Source: Gemmatimonadota bacterium
GTDB taxonomy: Bacteria > Gemmatimonadota > Gemmatimonadetes > Longimicrobiales > Gaopeijiaceae
Length of the DNA: 59,663 bases
NCBI GenBank assembly: GCA_029879725.1
Contig: JAOUPR010000010.1
Location: forward strand, 1 to 59,663
Reading direction: 5' to 3'
Position numbers and translations under genes: made by a program. This document shows, piece after piece, positions 27,612-36,045 of this stretch (the first letter of the stretch is position 1; every line of letters starts with the position of its first letter). Under the pieces are notes generated by a model, which saw only the letters and a program-made list of their open reading frames with translations, was not told where the DNA came from and searched no databases.

Positions 27612-28013
27612 ATGGCTGCCGATACCAAGAACCAGATCCACGCCGTGGGCCGGCGCAAGAGTGCCGTCGCCCGCGTCATCCTCCGGCCGGGAACCGGTCA
27701 GTGGAGCATCAACGGACGCTCCCTTCCGGACTACTTCCCCCGCCCGACGTACCAGATCCGTGTCGCCGAGCCGCTCAACGCCGCCGAGGTCGATGGTCAG
27801 TTCGACGTCCTCGTGCGCGTTCGTGGAGGAGGGCTCACCGGTCAGGCCGACGCGGTCCGGCTGGGTCTCGCCCGTGCTCTGGTCGAGAACGACGAGGAGC
27901 GGCGCCCCCTGATGAGGGAGCGTGGGCTTCTCACCCGCGATCCCCGTAAGGTGGAGCGTAAGAAGCCCGGGCGTCCCAAGGCCCGCAAGCGGTTCCAGTT
28001 CTCGAAGCGTTAA
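27612..28013 (+). CDS. rpsI: 30S ribosomal protein S9 (uS9)
   Basis: A 133-residue protein with the family hallmarks GRRKSAVARVILRPGTG, VRVRGGGLTGQADAVRLGLARAL (read GGGLTGQADAVRLGLARAL), and the C-terminal KARKRFQFSKR tail that reaches the P-site tRNA. Length and ends are normal. It is cotranscribed with rplM. A short GGGGC/GCCCC hairpin (28033-28049) lies between it and rpsB. Confidence 0.98.
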   Translation: MAADTKNQIHAVGRRKSAVARVILRPGTGQWSINGRSLPDYFPRPTYQIRVAEPLNAAEVDGQFDVLVRVRGGGLTGQADAVRLGLARALVENDEERRPLMRERGLLTRDPRKVERKKPGRPKARKRFQFSKR

Positions 28014-28072
28014 TCGCTTCGCTATCCTGACCGGGGCGTAATCGGCCCCACATGAAATAAGAAGATCGAGCA

Positions 28073-29101
28073 ATGAAGGAAGTTGGCCTGAACGAGCTTC
28101 TCGAGGCTGGCGTCCATTTCGGACACCAGACGAGCCGTTGGAACCCGAAGATGAAGCCCTTCATCTTCACCGAGCGCAACGGCATCCACATCATCGACCT
28201 CCGCAAGACCCTCGACCGCCTCAAGGAAGCGCAGAACGCGATCCGTGAAGTCGTCATGAAGGGGGAGCGCGTCCTCTTCGTCTGCACGAAGCGCCAGTTG
28301 CGCGGTGTCGTCGAACAGGAAGCCGTCCGCTGCGGGTCGTTCTTCGTGACGGAGCGGTGGCTCGGTGGGATGCTCACCAACTTCCAGACCATGCGGAAGC
28401 AGATCCGGAGGCTGAAGGAACTGGAGCGCGGACAGGAAGAGAACGCCTTCGAGTTCTACACGAAGAAGGAGCGTCTCCTGCTGGATCGTGAGCGTATCAA
28501 GCTGGACAAGTACCTCTCCGGCGTGAAGGACATGGGGCGGGCGCCCAGCGCGCTCTTCGTGGTGGACGCCAAGCGTGAGGCCATCGCCATCCGCGAAGCG
28601 AATCGTCTCGGGATCCCGGTCATCGCCATCACGGACACGAATGCCGATCCGGGCCAGGTGGACTACCCCATCCCGGCCAACGACGACGCCATCCGTTCAG
28701 TGAGCCTCATCGCCGCCGCCATCGCCGACGTCATCGAGGCCACGCGCAGGGACGTTCCCGAAGAGGAGCGCCGGCGGGTGGAGGAGCTCGAAGCCACCAC
28801 GTACTCCACGGAAACGGGCGAGACGCGCGAGGTCGGCGACCAGGCCCAGCGGCGTCCCAAGAGGAAGCGGCGTCCCCGCCCGGAGATCATCGCCCAGCAT
28901 CTGAAGGGAGAGGGCGAGGACGAGGAGGGCGGCACCGAGGCCGCGGCGGACGAGAGCGCGCCGGAGACCAAGGCCGCTTCCGCTCCGGCGAAGAAGAAGG
29001 CTGCCCCGAAGAAGAAGGCGCCGGCCAAGAAGCAGGCCGAGGCGGCGAAGGACGAACCGGACGCTCCTCCGGCGGTGGAAGAGGAGTCGTCCGAGGAGTA
29101 G
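28073..29101 (+). CDS. rpsB: 30S ribosomal protein S2 (uS2) with long C-terminal extension
   Basis: A 342-residue S2, about 90-100 residues longer than the usual size. The conserved core (about 1-235) begins MKEVGLNELLEAGVHFGHQT and includes RWNPKMKPFIFTERNGIHII, LFVVDAKREAIAIREANRLG and DDAIRSVSLIAAAIADV. After it comes a low-complexity tail: first an Arg-rich stretch (RRPKRKRRPRPE), then acidic, then Ala/Lys repeats (KKKAAPKKKAPAKK) and an acidic end. Such tails are seen in some phyla and might touch RNA. It is followed by a 228-base gap with hairpins before tsf. Confidence 0.97.
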   Translation: MKEVGLNELLEAGVHFGHQTSRWNPKMKPFIFTERNGIHIIDLRKTLDRLKEAQNAIREVVMKGERVLFVCTKRQLRGVVEQEAVRCGSFFVTERWLGGMLTNFQTMRKQIRRLKELERGQEENAFEFYTKKERLLLDRERIKLDKYLSGVKDMGRAPSALFVVDAKREAIAIREANRLGIPVIAITDTNADPGQVDYPIPANDDAIRSVSLIAAAIADVIEATRRDVPEEERRRVEELEATTYSTETGETREVGDQAQRRPKRKRRPRPEIIAQHLKGEGEDEEGGTEAAADESAPETKAASAPAKKKAAPKKKAPAKKQAEAAKDEPDAPPAVEEESSEE

Positions 29102-29136
29102 CACTTCTCAGAGGGATCCGGGGTGACCCGGACCGG

Positions 29137-29160
29137 GGAACGCGGCTTCGGCGGCGTTCC
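29137..29160 (+). promoter_or_regulatory. Hairpin with UUCG loop in the rpsB-tsf gap
   Basis: GGAACGC pairs with GCGTTCC, with one G-G mismatch and an inner GC-TTCG-GC cap. It begins 35 bases after the rpsB stop. There is no T-tract, so it may be an RNA-stabilising or pausing structure. Confidence 0.5.
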
Positions 29161-29190
29161 TCATGAATCGGCGGAACGGGTCGGTTCGTG

Positions 29191-29240
29191 AGAGGCGGCA
29201 GCGGGAGTCCGGGGGTATCCGGGTTCTCTCCGCCTCTTTT
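29191..29240 (+). terminator. Terminator-like stem before tsf (possible attenuator)
   Basis: AGAGGCGG (29191-29198) pairs exactly with CCGCCTCT (29230-29237), and the 3' arm runs into TTTT. The 31-base loop is long, so strength is uncertain. It lies about 90 bases upstream of tsf, so it could reduce read-through from rpsB. A second perfect dyad GGCCGA-G-TCGGCC follows at 29272-29284. No clear tsf promoter is visible. Confidence 0.5.
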
Positions 29241-29329
29241 CACAGACGTGAGACGCTCCCGGAGGATGTCGGGCCGAGTCGGCCGGCGCCGGTGGGACGA
29301 TACAGGGACATTCGACGGATCGAACGATC

Positions 29330-29926
29330 ATGATCAGCGCCAAGGATGTGAAGATTCTCCGAGACCGGACCGGTGCGGGGATGATGGATTGCAAGAGGGC
29401 CCTCACCGAGACCGACGGCGACATGGAGAAGGCCATCGACCTCCTCAGGGCCAAGGGCGCCGCCAAGGCCGCCAAGAGAGCGGAGAAGTCGGCCAACGAG
29501 GGGACCATCGGGAGCTACGTCCACTTCGACAACAAGACGGTGGCCATCGTCGAGTTGAACTGCGAGACCGACTTCGTGGCCAACACCGATGACTTCAAGG
29601 GACTGGCCCGGGACATCGCGCTCCACATCGCGTCGTCCGCGCCGCTGGCGATCTCGCCGGACGAGATCCCCGCCGAAGTCGTGGAGCGGGAGCGCGCGGT
29701 GTACCTCGAGCAGGCCAAGGAGGAAGGCAAGCCCGAGAACATCGCGGCCAAGATGGTCGAGGGCCGCATCCAGAAGTTCTTCAAGGAGCAGACGCTCCTG
29801 GCCCAGCCGTTCGTGAAGGATCCGGACAAGACCATCGAGCAGCTCATCACCGAGGTCTCGGCCAAGACGGGCGAAAAGATCGAAGTGGCGCGCTTTGCCC
29901 GGTTCAAGGTGGGTGAATCCGCCTGA
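29330..29926 (+). CDS. tsf: Elongation factor Ts
   Basis: A 198-residue EF-Ts, the nucleotide exchange factor for EF-Tu. The N-terminal UBA-like module is DVKILRDRTGAGMMDCKRAL, followed by the EF-Tu contact segment SYVHFDNKTVAIVELNCETDFVAN with the TDFV motif (read VELNCETDFVAN), and a short second half with AKMVEGRIQKFFKEQTLLAQ and PFVKDPDKTIEQLI. It lacks one half of the E. coli core repeat, which is the common short (about 200-residue) form. It stands 38 bases before pyrH. Confidence 0.97.
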   Translation: MISAKDVKILRDRTGAGMMDCKRALTETDGDMEKAIDLLRAKGAAKAAKRAEKSANEGTIGSYVHFDNKTVAIVELNCETDFVANTDDFKGLARDIALHIASSAPLAISPDEIPAEVVERERAVYLEQAKEEGKPENIAAKMVEGRIQKFFKEQTLLAQPFVKDPDKTIEQLITEVSAKTGEKIEVARFARFKVGESA

Positions 29927-29963
29927 ACCCGTTCGCATCGATCCAGCCAGGGGAGTGGTGTTC

Positions 29964-30689
29964 ATGAGCGAGACCACGGACCGCATCCACTACCGACGCG
30001 TCTTGTTGAAGCTGTCGGGTGAAGCTCTGGCCGGCGACAAGGGGTTCGGGATCGAGCCTTCCGTCGTGGATCGGCTCACCGACGAGATCCGGTCCATCGC
30101 GGCCATGGGTGTGTCGTTGGGGGTCGTGATCGGAGGCGGCAACATCGTCAGGGGCGCCATGGCGTCACGTCAGGGTATCGACCGTGTCCAGGCGGACTAC
30201 ATGGGGATGCTCGGCACCATCATCAACGCGTTGGCGGTGCAGGATCTCCTCGAGACGAAGAACGTCGAAACGCGGGTCATGACCGCGATCCGCATGGAGG
30301 AGATCGCCGAGCCGTACATACGCCGGCGCGCCATGCGGCACATGGAGAAGGGTAGGGTCGTGCTCTTCGCCGGTGGGACGGGGAATCCCTACTTCTCCAC
30401 GGACACGGCGGCGGTGCTCCGGGCCATCGAGATGGAGGCCGACGTGGTGATCAAGGCCACCAAGGTGTCCGGCGTCTATACGGCGGACCCCGTCAAGGAT
30501 CCCGACGCGCAGTTCATTCCGGAGATCGGGTTCCACGAGGTCGTGACCCGGGAACTGGCCGTGATGGATGCCCCCGCGGTGTCGCTGTGCAAGGAGAACA
30601 ATCTCCCCATCATCGTCCTCAATCTGGAAGACCGGGGTGCGGTGGCGGCCGCCATACGTGGTGACCGCGTGGGAACTCTTGTATCGTAG
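29964..30689 (+). CDS. pyrH: UMP kinase
   Basis: A 241-residue hexameric UMP kinase of the amino-acid-kinase fold that makes UDP. ATG 29964 (MSETTDRIHYRRVLLKLSGE) has a GGGGAG site; the upstream open frame overlaps tsf. Motifs: LLKLSGEALAG (P-loop-like), VVIGGGNIVRG, DYMGMLGTIINALAVQD, FAGGTGNPYFSTDTAAVLRA and ATKVSGVYTADP. Full length. Confidence 0.98.
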   Translation: MSETTDRIHYRRVLLKLSGEALAGDKGFGIEPSVVDRLTDEIRSIAAMGVSLGVVIGGGNIVRGAMASRQGIDRVQADYMGMLGTIINALAVQDLLETKNVETRVMTAIRMEEIAEPYIRRRAMRHMEKGRVVLFAGGTGNPYFSTDTAAVLRAIEMEADVVIKATKVSGVYTADPVKDPDAQFIPEIGFHEVVTRELAVMDAPAVSLCKENNLPIIVLNLEDRGAVAAAIRGDRVGTLVS

Positions 30690-30735
30690 TCGTTGGTAGA
30701 ACGTCAGCGAATCCGATAGCCCGGGAGCTCAGGTC

Positions 30736-31287
30736 ATGGCCACCATCGAGGAAGCAAAGAGACGAATGGACGAAGCCCTGGAGGCGCTCCGCAGGGAATT
30801 TTCCTCCGTGCGGACGGGAAAGGCCACTCCAGCTCTTCTGGATACCGTCCGGGTCGATGCGTACGGATCCAAGATGCCCCTCAACCAGGTTGCGACGGTG
30901 CACACCCCGGAGCCGACCCTTCTGGTGGTACAGCCTTTCGACAAGTCGCTCATCGCGGATGTCGAGCGTGGCATCCTCGAAGCCGATCTTGGCCTGAATC
31001 CTGCAAACGACGGTAACGTGATCCGTGTTCCCATTCCGCCCCTCACGGAGGAGCGCCGGAAGGAGTTCGCCAAGTTGCTGCACAAGATGGCAGAGGAAGC
31101 CCGCATTTCCGTTCGTCACGCGCGACGTACCGTCCGTGAAGAGCTCCATCAGCTCGTGAAGGATCACGAGTTGGGTGAGGACGACGGGCGTCGACGGGAG
31201 GATCAGCTCGAGAAGCTGACCCACGAGTACACGGACAAGGTCGACACACTCCTCAAGCACAAGGAGGAGGAGGTGATGGCCGTCTAG
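30736..31287 (+). CDS. frr: Ribosome recycling factor
   Basis: A 183-residue RRF that splits post-termination ribosomes with EF-G. It shows the two-domain pattern: RREFSSVRTGKATPALLDTV, YGSKMPLNQVATV, PTLLVVQPFDKS, GLNPANDGNVIRVPIPPLTEERRKE, and the helical tail RHARRTVREELHQLVKD. In E. coli numbering the essential Arg in RTGRA is the RTGKA Arg here. It sits between pyrH and uppS, the standard bacterial order. Confidence 0.98.
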   Translation: MATIEEAKRRMDEALEALRREFSSVRTGKATPALLDTVRVDAYGSKMPLNQVATVHTPEPTLLVVQPFDKSLIADVERGILEADLGLNPANDGNVIRVPIPPLTEERRKEFAKLLHKMAEEARISVRHARRTVREELHQLVKDHELGEDDGRRREDQLEKLTHEYTDKVDTLLKHKEEEVMAV

Positions 31288-31306
31288 GCCCCATCATCCC
31301 CGCACC

Positions 31307-32053
31307 ATGTCAGAAGATCTTCTCCATCGATTGCTCCTCAACGGTGACGTTCCGCGCCATGTGGCCATCATCATGGACGGGAACGGCCGCTGGGCCCGCC
31401 AGCGTGGCCTCCCCCGGCAGTTCGGGCACAAAGAGGGGATGAAGGCGGTGAGGGAGGCGGTGGAGGGCGCGGTGGACGCGGGGGTCGAGGTCTTGACGCT
31501 GTTCGCCTTTTCCACGGAGAACTGGCAGCGTCCTCGTCAGGAAGTTTCCGCGCTCATGAGCCTGCTGCAGTTCTACGCACGGCAGGAGGTCAAGGAACTC
31601 CGGGAGAAGGGAGTCGAGGTCCATGTCCTCGGAGAACTCGATCGCGTGGATGCCCACACCAGGAAGGCCGTCGACGTACTGGTGGACGGGACGAACGGAG
31701 GGAGCAAGCTCCGTCTCAATCTGATGATTTCGTATGGCGGGCGGGAGGAGATCGTGAGGGCGGCACGCCTCCTGGCGCGGAGGGTGGCGGAAGGCGATCT
31801 GGCGGCGGACGAGATCGACGAAGACGCCGTGAGCGGTTCACTCTTCACGGTCGGCGTTCCCGACCCGGACCTCCTCATTCGCACCTCCGGCGAGCTGCGC
31901 ATCAGTAACTTCCTTCTCTGGCAGCTGGCCTACACCGAGATGCACATCACCTCCGTGCTCTGGCCCGACTTCACCCGCGAGAACCTCTTCGAAGCCATCC
32001 TCGACTATCAGCGCCGGGAGCGGCGGTTCGGTCGCGTGACCGCCAACTCCTGA
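31307..32053 (+). CDS. uppS: Di-trans,poly-cis-undecaprenyl-diphosphate synthase
   Basis: A 248-residue cis-prenyltransferase that makes the undecaprenyl carrier for cell-wall synthesis. Motifs: HVAIIMDGNGRWARQRG with catalytic Asp24, GHKEGMKAVREAVEGA, LFAFSTENWQRP, LNLMISYGGREEIV and the substrate-binding end PDLLIRTSGELRISNFLLWQ, then AYTEMH. All are intact. It follows frr by 19 bases. Confidence 0.98.
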   Translation: MSEDLLHRLLLNGDVPRHVAIIMDGNGRWARQRGLPRQFGHKEGMKAVREAVEGAVDAGVEVLTLFAFSTENWQRPRQEVSALMSLLQFYARQEVKELREKGVEVHVLGELDRVDAHTRKAVDVLVDGTNGGSKLRLNLMISYGGREEIVRAARLLARRVAEGDLAADEIDEDAVSGSLFTVGVPDPDLLIRTSGELRISNFLLWQLAYTEMHITSVLWPDFTRENLFEAILDYQRRERRFGRVTANS

Positions 32054-32121
32054 AAGGGGATATCCGGTGCCAGAACGTGCCCACCCGTCCCGTGCCGTGT
32101 GGCGTGCCATGGAGGTGAGTC

Positions 32122-33012
32122 TTGCCCCGTCCTGACCTCGCACCCCGCGTCGCGGTGGCGGTGGTCGGGATTCCCATCGTCCTCGGGCTTCTCCATGCAG
32201 GGGGGTGGATCCTGGTGGTACCACTTGCCGCGCTCGCTGCACTCGGCGCCGGCGAGACCCATCGGCTGGCCAATGGCGCGGGACATCGCCCCTTCGCGGG
32301 GCTCGCCATGGCCGGTGCGGCCGCGCTGGTCGTCCTGGCGGGATGGAAGGGGTCCTTTCCGGCCGCGAGTCCGTGGATCCTGGGAGCCTTCCTCCTCGTG
32401 GGAGGGGTCGCCATGCTGTGCTCCATGGCCCTGAGATGGCCGGAGGGGGCTCCGCTGGGCGCGGTGGCGTCCACACTGTTCGCCATGGGCTACGGTGCCG
32501 TGGCGCTGGTGTTCATCCCCTTCCTGAGGGAGCTTCCGTCGTCGCTGGGTTGGGCGGCCGGGGAAGCCGCACCGGGGTGGGCCGGGATGTGGGTGGTGGC
32601 GTTGCCGCTGGTATGCACGTGGGTGGGGGACGCTGCGGCCTATTTCGCGGGGTCCGCCTGGGGGCGGAGGAAGCTGGCTCCGGCCGTGAGCCCCAACAAG
32701 AGTTGGGTGGGTGCGTACGCCGGCGTGTCGGCGGCGGCGCTGGCCGGTGTGGCGTGGCTGCTGCTCGCGGGGGCGTACCTTCCCGGCATGCCGTCGCCCG
32801 GAATCGGGGTCGTGGCGGTGGGGGGAGCGCTCCTGGGTGTCGGAGCCATCGTGGGAGATCTGTTCGAATCCGTCCTGAAGCGCGAGGCGGGCGTGAAGGA
32901 TTCCGGATCGGTCTTTCCAGGCCATGGAGGGGTGCTCGACCGACTGGACGCTCTGATCTTCACCCTTCCTCTGGCGTACGGGCTCCTCTGCCTGGTCGGG
33001 GTCGAGGGTTGA
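32122..33012 (+). CDS. cdsA: Phosphatidate cytidylyltransferase
   Basis: A 296-residue membrane enzyme making CDP-diacylglycerol from phosphatidate and CTP. It appears to start at TTG 32122, right behind an excellent GGAGGTGAG site; no ATG fits the frame near it. About eight helices are present. The family signature is near the C-terminus: VGDLFESVLKREAGVKDSGS followed by FPGHGGVLDRLDAL with the catalytic Asp residues. Also visible is LVCTWVGDAAAYFAGSAWGR. It overlaps dxr by four bases. Confidence 0.95.
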   Translation: MPRPDLAPRVAVAVVGIPIVLGLLHAGGWILVVPLAALAALGAGETHRLANGAGHRPFAGLAMAGAAALVVLAGWKGSFPAASPWILGAFLLVGGVAMLCSMALRWPEGAPLGAVASTLFAMGYGAVALVFIPFLRELPSSLGWAAGEAAPGWAGMWVVALPLVCTWVGDAAAYFAGSAWGRRKLAPAVSPNKSWVGAYAGVSAAALAGVAWLLLAGAYLPGMPSPGIGVVAVGGALLGVGAIVGDLFESVLKREAGVKDSGSVFPGHGGVLDRLDALIFTLPLAYGLLCLVGVEG

Positions 33013-34187
33013 TCCGGGTCGCCATCCTGGGTGCGACGGGCTCCATCGGGCGCAGCGCCCTGGAGATCGTGAGGAGGCATCCCGACCTCTTCACCGTCGA
33101 AGTCCTGACCGGACATCGCAACGTGGAGCTTCTTCGCGACCAGGTCGCCGAGTTCCGTCCGGCCGTGGCCGTCCTGACGGACGGCGACGTGGATCTTCCG
33201 GCGGATGGCGGCTCGTCACGCTGGTTCTCGGGGCGGGAAGCCATCCTGGACGCCGTGACCCGCCCGGACGTCGACGTGGTCCTCAACGCCCTCGTGGGCG
33301 CGGCAGGACTCGAGCCCACCCTCGCGGCACTCGGTGAGGGAAAGCGGTTGGCGCTGGCCAACAAGGAGTCACTGGTGGCCGGGGGGGACCTGGTCCTGGA
33401 GGCTGCGCGCGTCGGGGGAGGAGAACTCGTCCCCATCGACTCGGAACACTCGGCCATCCTTCAATGTCTCGAGGGGGGGACGCCCGAGTCCGTCCATCGC
33501 CTGATCCTCACGGCCTCGGGCGGACCGTTCCGGGGGCGCACCCGGAACGAGCTCGCGAAGGTCGGCCCCGCCGATGCCCTTCGCCATCCCACCTGGGACA
33601 TGGGCGCCAAGATCACCATCGATTCCGCGACGCTGGCCAACAAGGCGCTGGAGGTGATCGAGGCCCACCATCTGTACGGGCTCTCCTACGACCGGATCGA
33701 CGCGGTGATCCACCCCCAGTCCATCATCCACTCCATGGTGGAATTCGTGGACGGCTCGGTATTGTCGCAGATGGGATTCCCCACCATGGAGCTTCCCATC
33801 CTCTATGCGCTCACGTACCCCCAGCGGGTCGCCGACGATGCGTTGCGGACGTTCGATCCCGTGCGGGCGTCGCCCCTCACCTTCGAACCCATCGACCACG
33901 AGGCGTTCCCCCTCTTCCGGCTGGGCGTCTCGGCCGGAGCACGCGGCGGTGCCGCCGCCGCCGTCTACAACGCGGGGAACGAAGTCGCGGTTCAGGCGTT
34001 CTTGAAAGAGTCCATCGGGTTCCTGGAAATGTGCGAGGTCATCGAAGTGGCATTGGATCGTTTGGGGGGGCATCCCGTCCGGGGGCTCGCGGATGTTCTT
34101 GAAGTCGATCGTGAGGCGCGAATCCTCACCGCCGAGGCGGTGCGGGACGGGGGCCGGTCGAAGGCGGGAGTGGGGACGAGCCCATGA
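33009..34187 (+). CDS. dxr: 1-deoxy-D-xylulose 5-phosphate reductoisomerase
   Basis: A 392-residue MEP-pathway enzyme converting DXP to MEP with NADPH. The chosen start is TTG 33009, giving MIRVAILGATGSIGRSALEI; it overlaps the cdsA stop (TTGA). The NADPH-binding GATGSIG, the metal/substrate motif LVPIDSEHSAILQCLEGG, SGGPFRGR, HPTWDMGAKITIDSATLANK and the helix EVIEAHHLYGL are intact. Together with uppS and cdsA it forms the lipid-precursor part of the operon. Confidence 0.97.
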   Translation: MIRVAILGATGSIGRSALEIVRRHPDLFTVEVLTGHRNVELLRDQVAEFRPAVAVLTDGDVDLPADGGSSRWFSGREAILDAVTRPDVDVVLNALVGAAGLEPTLAALGEGKRLALANKESLVAGGDLVLEAARVGGGELVPIDSEHSAILQCLEGGTPESVHRLILTASGGPFRGRTRNELAKVGPADALRHPTWDMGAKITIDSATLANKALEVIEAHHLYGLSYDRIDAVIHPQSIIHSMVEFVDGSVLSQMGFPTMELPILYALTYPQRVADDALRTFDPVRASPLTFEPIDHEAFPLFRLGVSAGARGGAAAAVYNAGNEVAVQAFLKESIGFLEMCEVIEVALDRLGGHPVRGLADVLEVDREARILTAEAVRDGGRSKAGVGTSP

Positions 34188-35539
34188 CGTTACTGGCCAC
34201 GATCATCGCGCTGGGTCCGCTGATCTTCGTCCACGAGTTGGGCCACTTCCTGGCCGCCAAGGCCGTGGGCGTCCACGTGGAGCGCTTCTCCATCGGGCTC
34301 GGCCCGCGGGTGTTCGGGTTCCGGTGGGGTGCCACCGAGTACGTCCTCAGCGCAATCCCCCTCGGGGGATACGTGAAGATGGGCGGGATGGAAGACGAGG
34401 TCATGGAGCGCATCGAGGGGGGGGCGGAGGCTCCTCCACGCGTCCCCGGACCGGGAGATTTCGACGGGAAGCCGGTCTGGGCCCGGACGGTGATCATCTC
34501 CGCGGGCGTGGTGATGAACATGATCTTCGCCTTCGCCGCCTACACCTTCATCGTGGCGTACTGGGGCGTGCAGGAAGTCGACTCCACCCGGGTGGGGCAG
34601 GTCCGCGCGGAGCTTCTCCCCGCCGGGACCGAGGCGCTGGCCGATGTCGCTCCGGGGAGCCGCATCGTCCGGGTGGGTGGAGCGGAGGTCGCGCACTGGG
34701 GGAATGTGATGGACGCGTTGGTCGAGAGCGCGCCCGGACCGCTCGCATTGGAATTCGCCGAGCCCGGGGTGACCATCGAGGTGGATCTCCCCGGCGACCC
34801 GGCCGAGCGCGGCAGGCTCGCCCGCGCCGTCCCCTTCTGGCGGGAGGCCCTGGTCGGAGCGGTCGAGCCGGGGTCTCCCGCGGAGAGGGGAGGGCTCGAG
34901 GCGGGAGACCGGATCCTCGCGCTGGACGGGACACCCGTGCGCATGTGGGAGGACTTCGAGCGGTATGTCCAGCGACACCCCGAACAACGGGTGGAATTCA
35001 CCGTCGTACGCGATGGGAGGCAGCTCATGCGGGTGGTCACGCCGGAGTCCCGCCAGGTGCGCGACGAGTCCGGGACCGCCCGCGACGTCGGCCAGGTCGG
35101 CGTGTATACGCCACAGCCGCCCACCACCTACGCGCGGGTGTCCTTCGGCGAGGCGGTGGCCACGGGGTACGAGCAGACGGTGGCGGTGACCCGGCTCACC
35201 GTGGACTTCCTCAGGCGTCTGGTCACGATGGATGTGTCCCCCCGTAACGTGGGGAGCATCGTGGCCATCGGTGCGGCGTCGGGACAGGCCATCCGACAGG
35301 GAGTCGACGTCTTCCTCGGATTGATGGCCCTGCTCAGCGTGAACCTGGCGGTGCTGAACATCCTCCCCATCCCGGTGCTGGACGGGGGTCACCTGGTGTT
35401 CCTGGGGATCGAGGCCGTTCGTGGCCGCGCGCTTTCCGTGGAGCAGCGGCTCCGCTGGAGCAACGTGGGGCTCATCATCATCATGGGCCTCATGGTCTTC
35501 GCGCTCTCCAACGATTTCCTGAGACTTCTCGGGCTCTGA
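34184..35539 (+). CDS. rseP: Site-2 intramembrane zinc protease RseP
   Basis: A 451-residue S2P metalloprotease. The zinc motif is HELGH (His17, Glu18, His21) in the first helix. Two PDZ domains fill the periplasmic part (about 110-310), visible as AELLPAGTEALADVAPGSRI and VEPGSPAERGGLEAGDRIL. The third zinc ligand is in NILPIPVLDGGHLVFLG near residue 395. In E. coli it cleaves RseA to release sigma-E and also clears signal peptides; the target here is unknown. ATG 34184 overlaps dxr by four bases. Confidence 0.96.
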   Translation: MTLLATIIALGPLIFVHELGHFLAAKAVGVHVERFSIGLGPRVFGFRWGATEYVLSAIPLGGYVKMGGMEDEVMERIEGGAEAPPRVPGPGDFDGKPVWARTVIISAGVVMNMIFAFAAYTFIVAYWGVQEVDSTRVGQVRAELLPAGTEALADVAPGSRIVRVGGAEVAHWGNVMDALVESAPGPLALEFAEPGVTIEVDLPGDPAERGRLARAVPFWREALVGAVEPGSPAERGGLEAGDRILALDGTPVRMWEDFERYVQRHPEQRVEFTVVRDGRQLMRVVTPESRQVRDESGTARDVGQVGVYTPQPPTTYARVSFGEAVATGYEQTVAVTRLTVDFLRRLVTMDVSPRNVGSIVAIGAASGQAIRQGVDVFLGLMALLSVNLAVLNILPIPVLDGGHLVFLGIEAVRGRALSVEQRLRWSNVGLIIIMGLMVFALSNDFLRLLGL

Positions 35540-35550
35540 CGGACCTTCCC

Positions 35551-36045
35551 ATGGCCTCGGTCCCGTGGCTCCTGATGGCCGTTCTGGGCGGCGCGGCGGC
35601 CGGCGGGGCGGTGGCACGGGTGACCGGGTGGGACGTGCTCCGATTCAAGGCGCTGGTCTCGGTACTCATGATGCCCGTATTCGTGCAGCAGGGGGCGCTG
35701 ATCCGGGTGTCGGGGCACGCGATCCTCAACCCCGTCCGTGTTGGAGCCGAGCCCTGGATGGTTTTCCTGGCCCACTTCGGTGGCCCCGCCCTCGTGGCGG
35801 GTGTCTTCGTGTGGACCTTGCTGGGACCACCCAGCTCGCGGTACGTGGCGGTCCTCCTTCCGGTGGCCGCCACAGCGGTGACCTGGTGGGTGTCCGTTCC
35901 CCTCGGCGCATGGGTGACCGCCGGGGGGTGGTTCACGGTGCCCCCGGTGCTCCGCGGCGTCGGCGTCTTCGCCTATTCGTTGGCGGCCACGTGCTTCATC
36001 GCCGGATACCTGTCGGGGAGCGGAGCGGAACTCAGAGGAGAGTGA
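35551..36045 (+). CDS. Small polytopic membrane protein, unknown
   Basis: A 164-residue protein with about four to five hydrophobic helices, including LLMAVLGGAAAGGAVA, LVSVLMMPVFVQQGALI, ALVAGVFVWTLLG, YVAVLLPVAATAVTWWV and VGVFAYSLAATCFIAGYL. No family is recognised. It follows rseP by 11 bases and its 3' end overlaps the convergent WalJ-like gene by 14 bases. It could be part of the envelope operon by position only. Confidence 0.7.
   Translation: MASVPWLLMAVLGGAAAGGAVARVTGWDVLRFKALVSVLMMPVFVQQGALIRVSGHAILNPVRVGAEPWMVFLAHFGGPALVAGVFVWTLLGPPSSRYVAVLLPVAATAVTWWVSVPLGAWVTAGGWFTVPPVLRGVGVFAYSLAATCFIAGYLSGSGAELRGE

Noticed and set aside
28033..28049. GGGGC/GCCCC hairpin between rpsI and rpsB as a terminator
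   Set aside because: Only five base pairs and no T-tract; read-through is likely.
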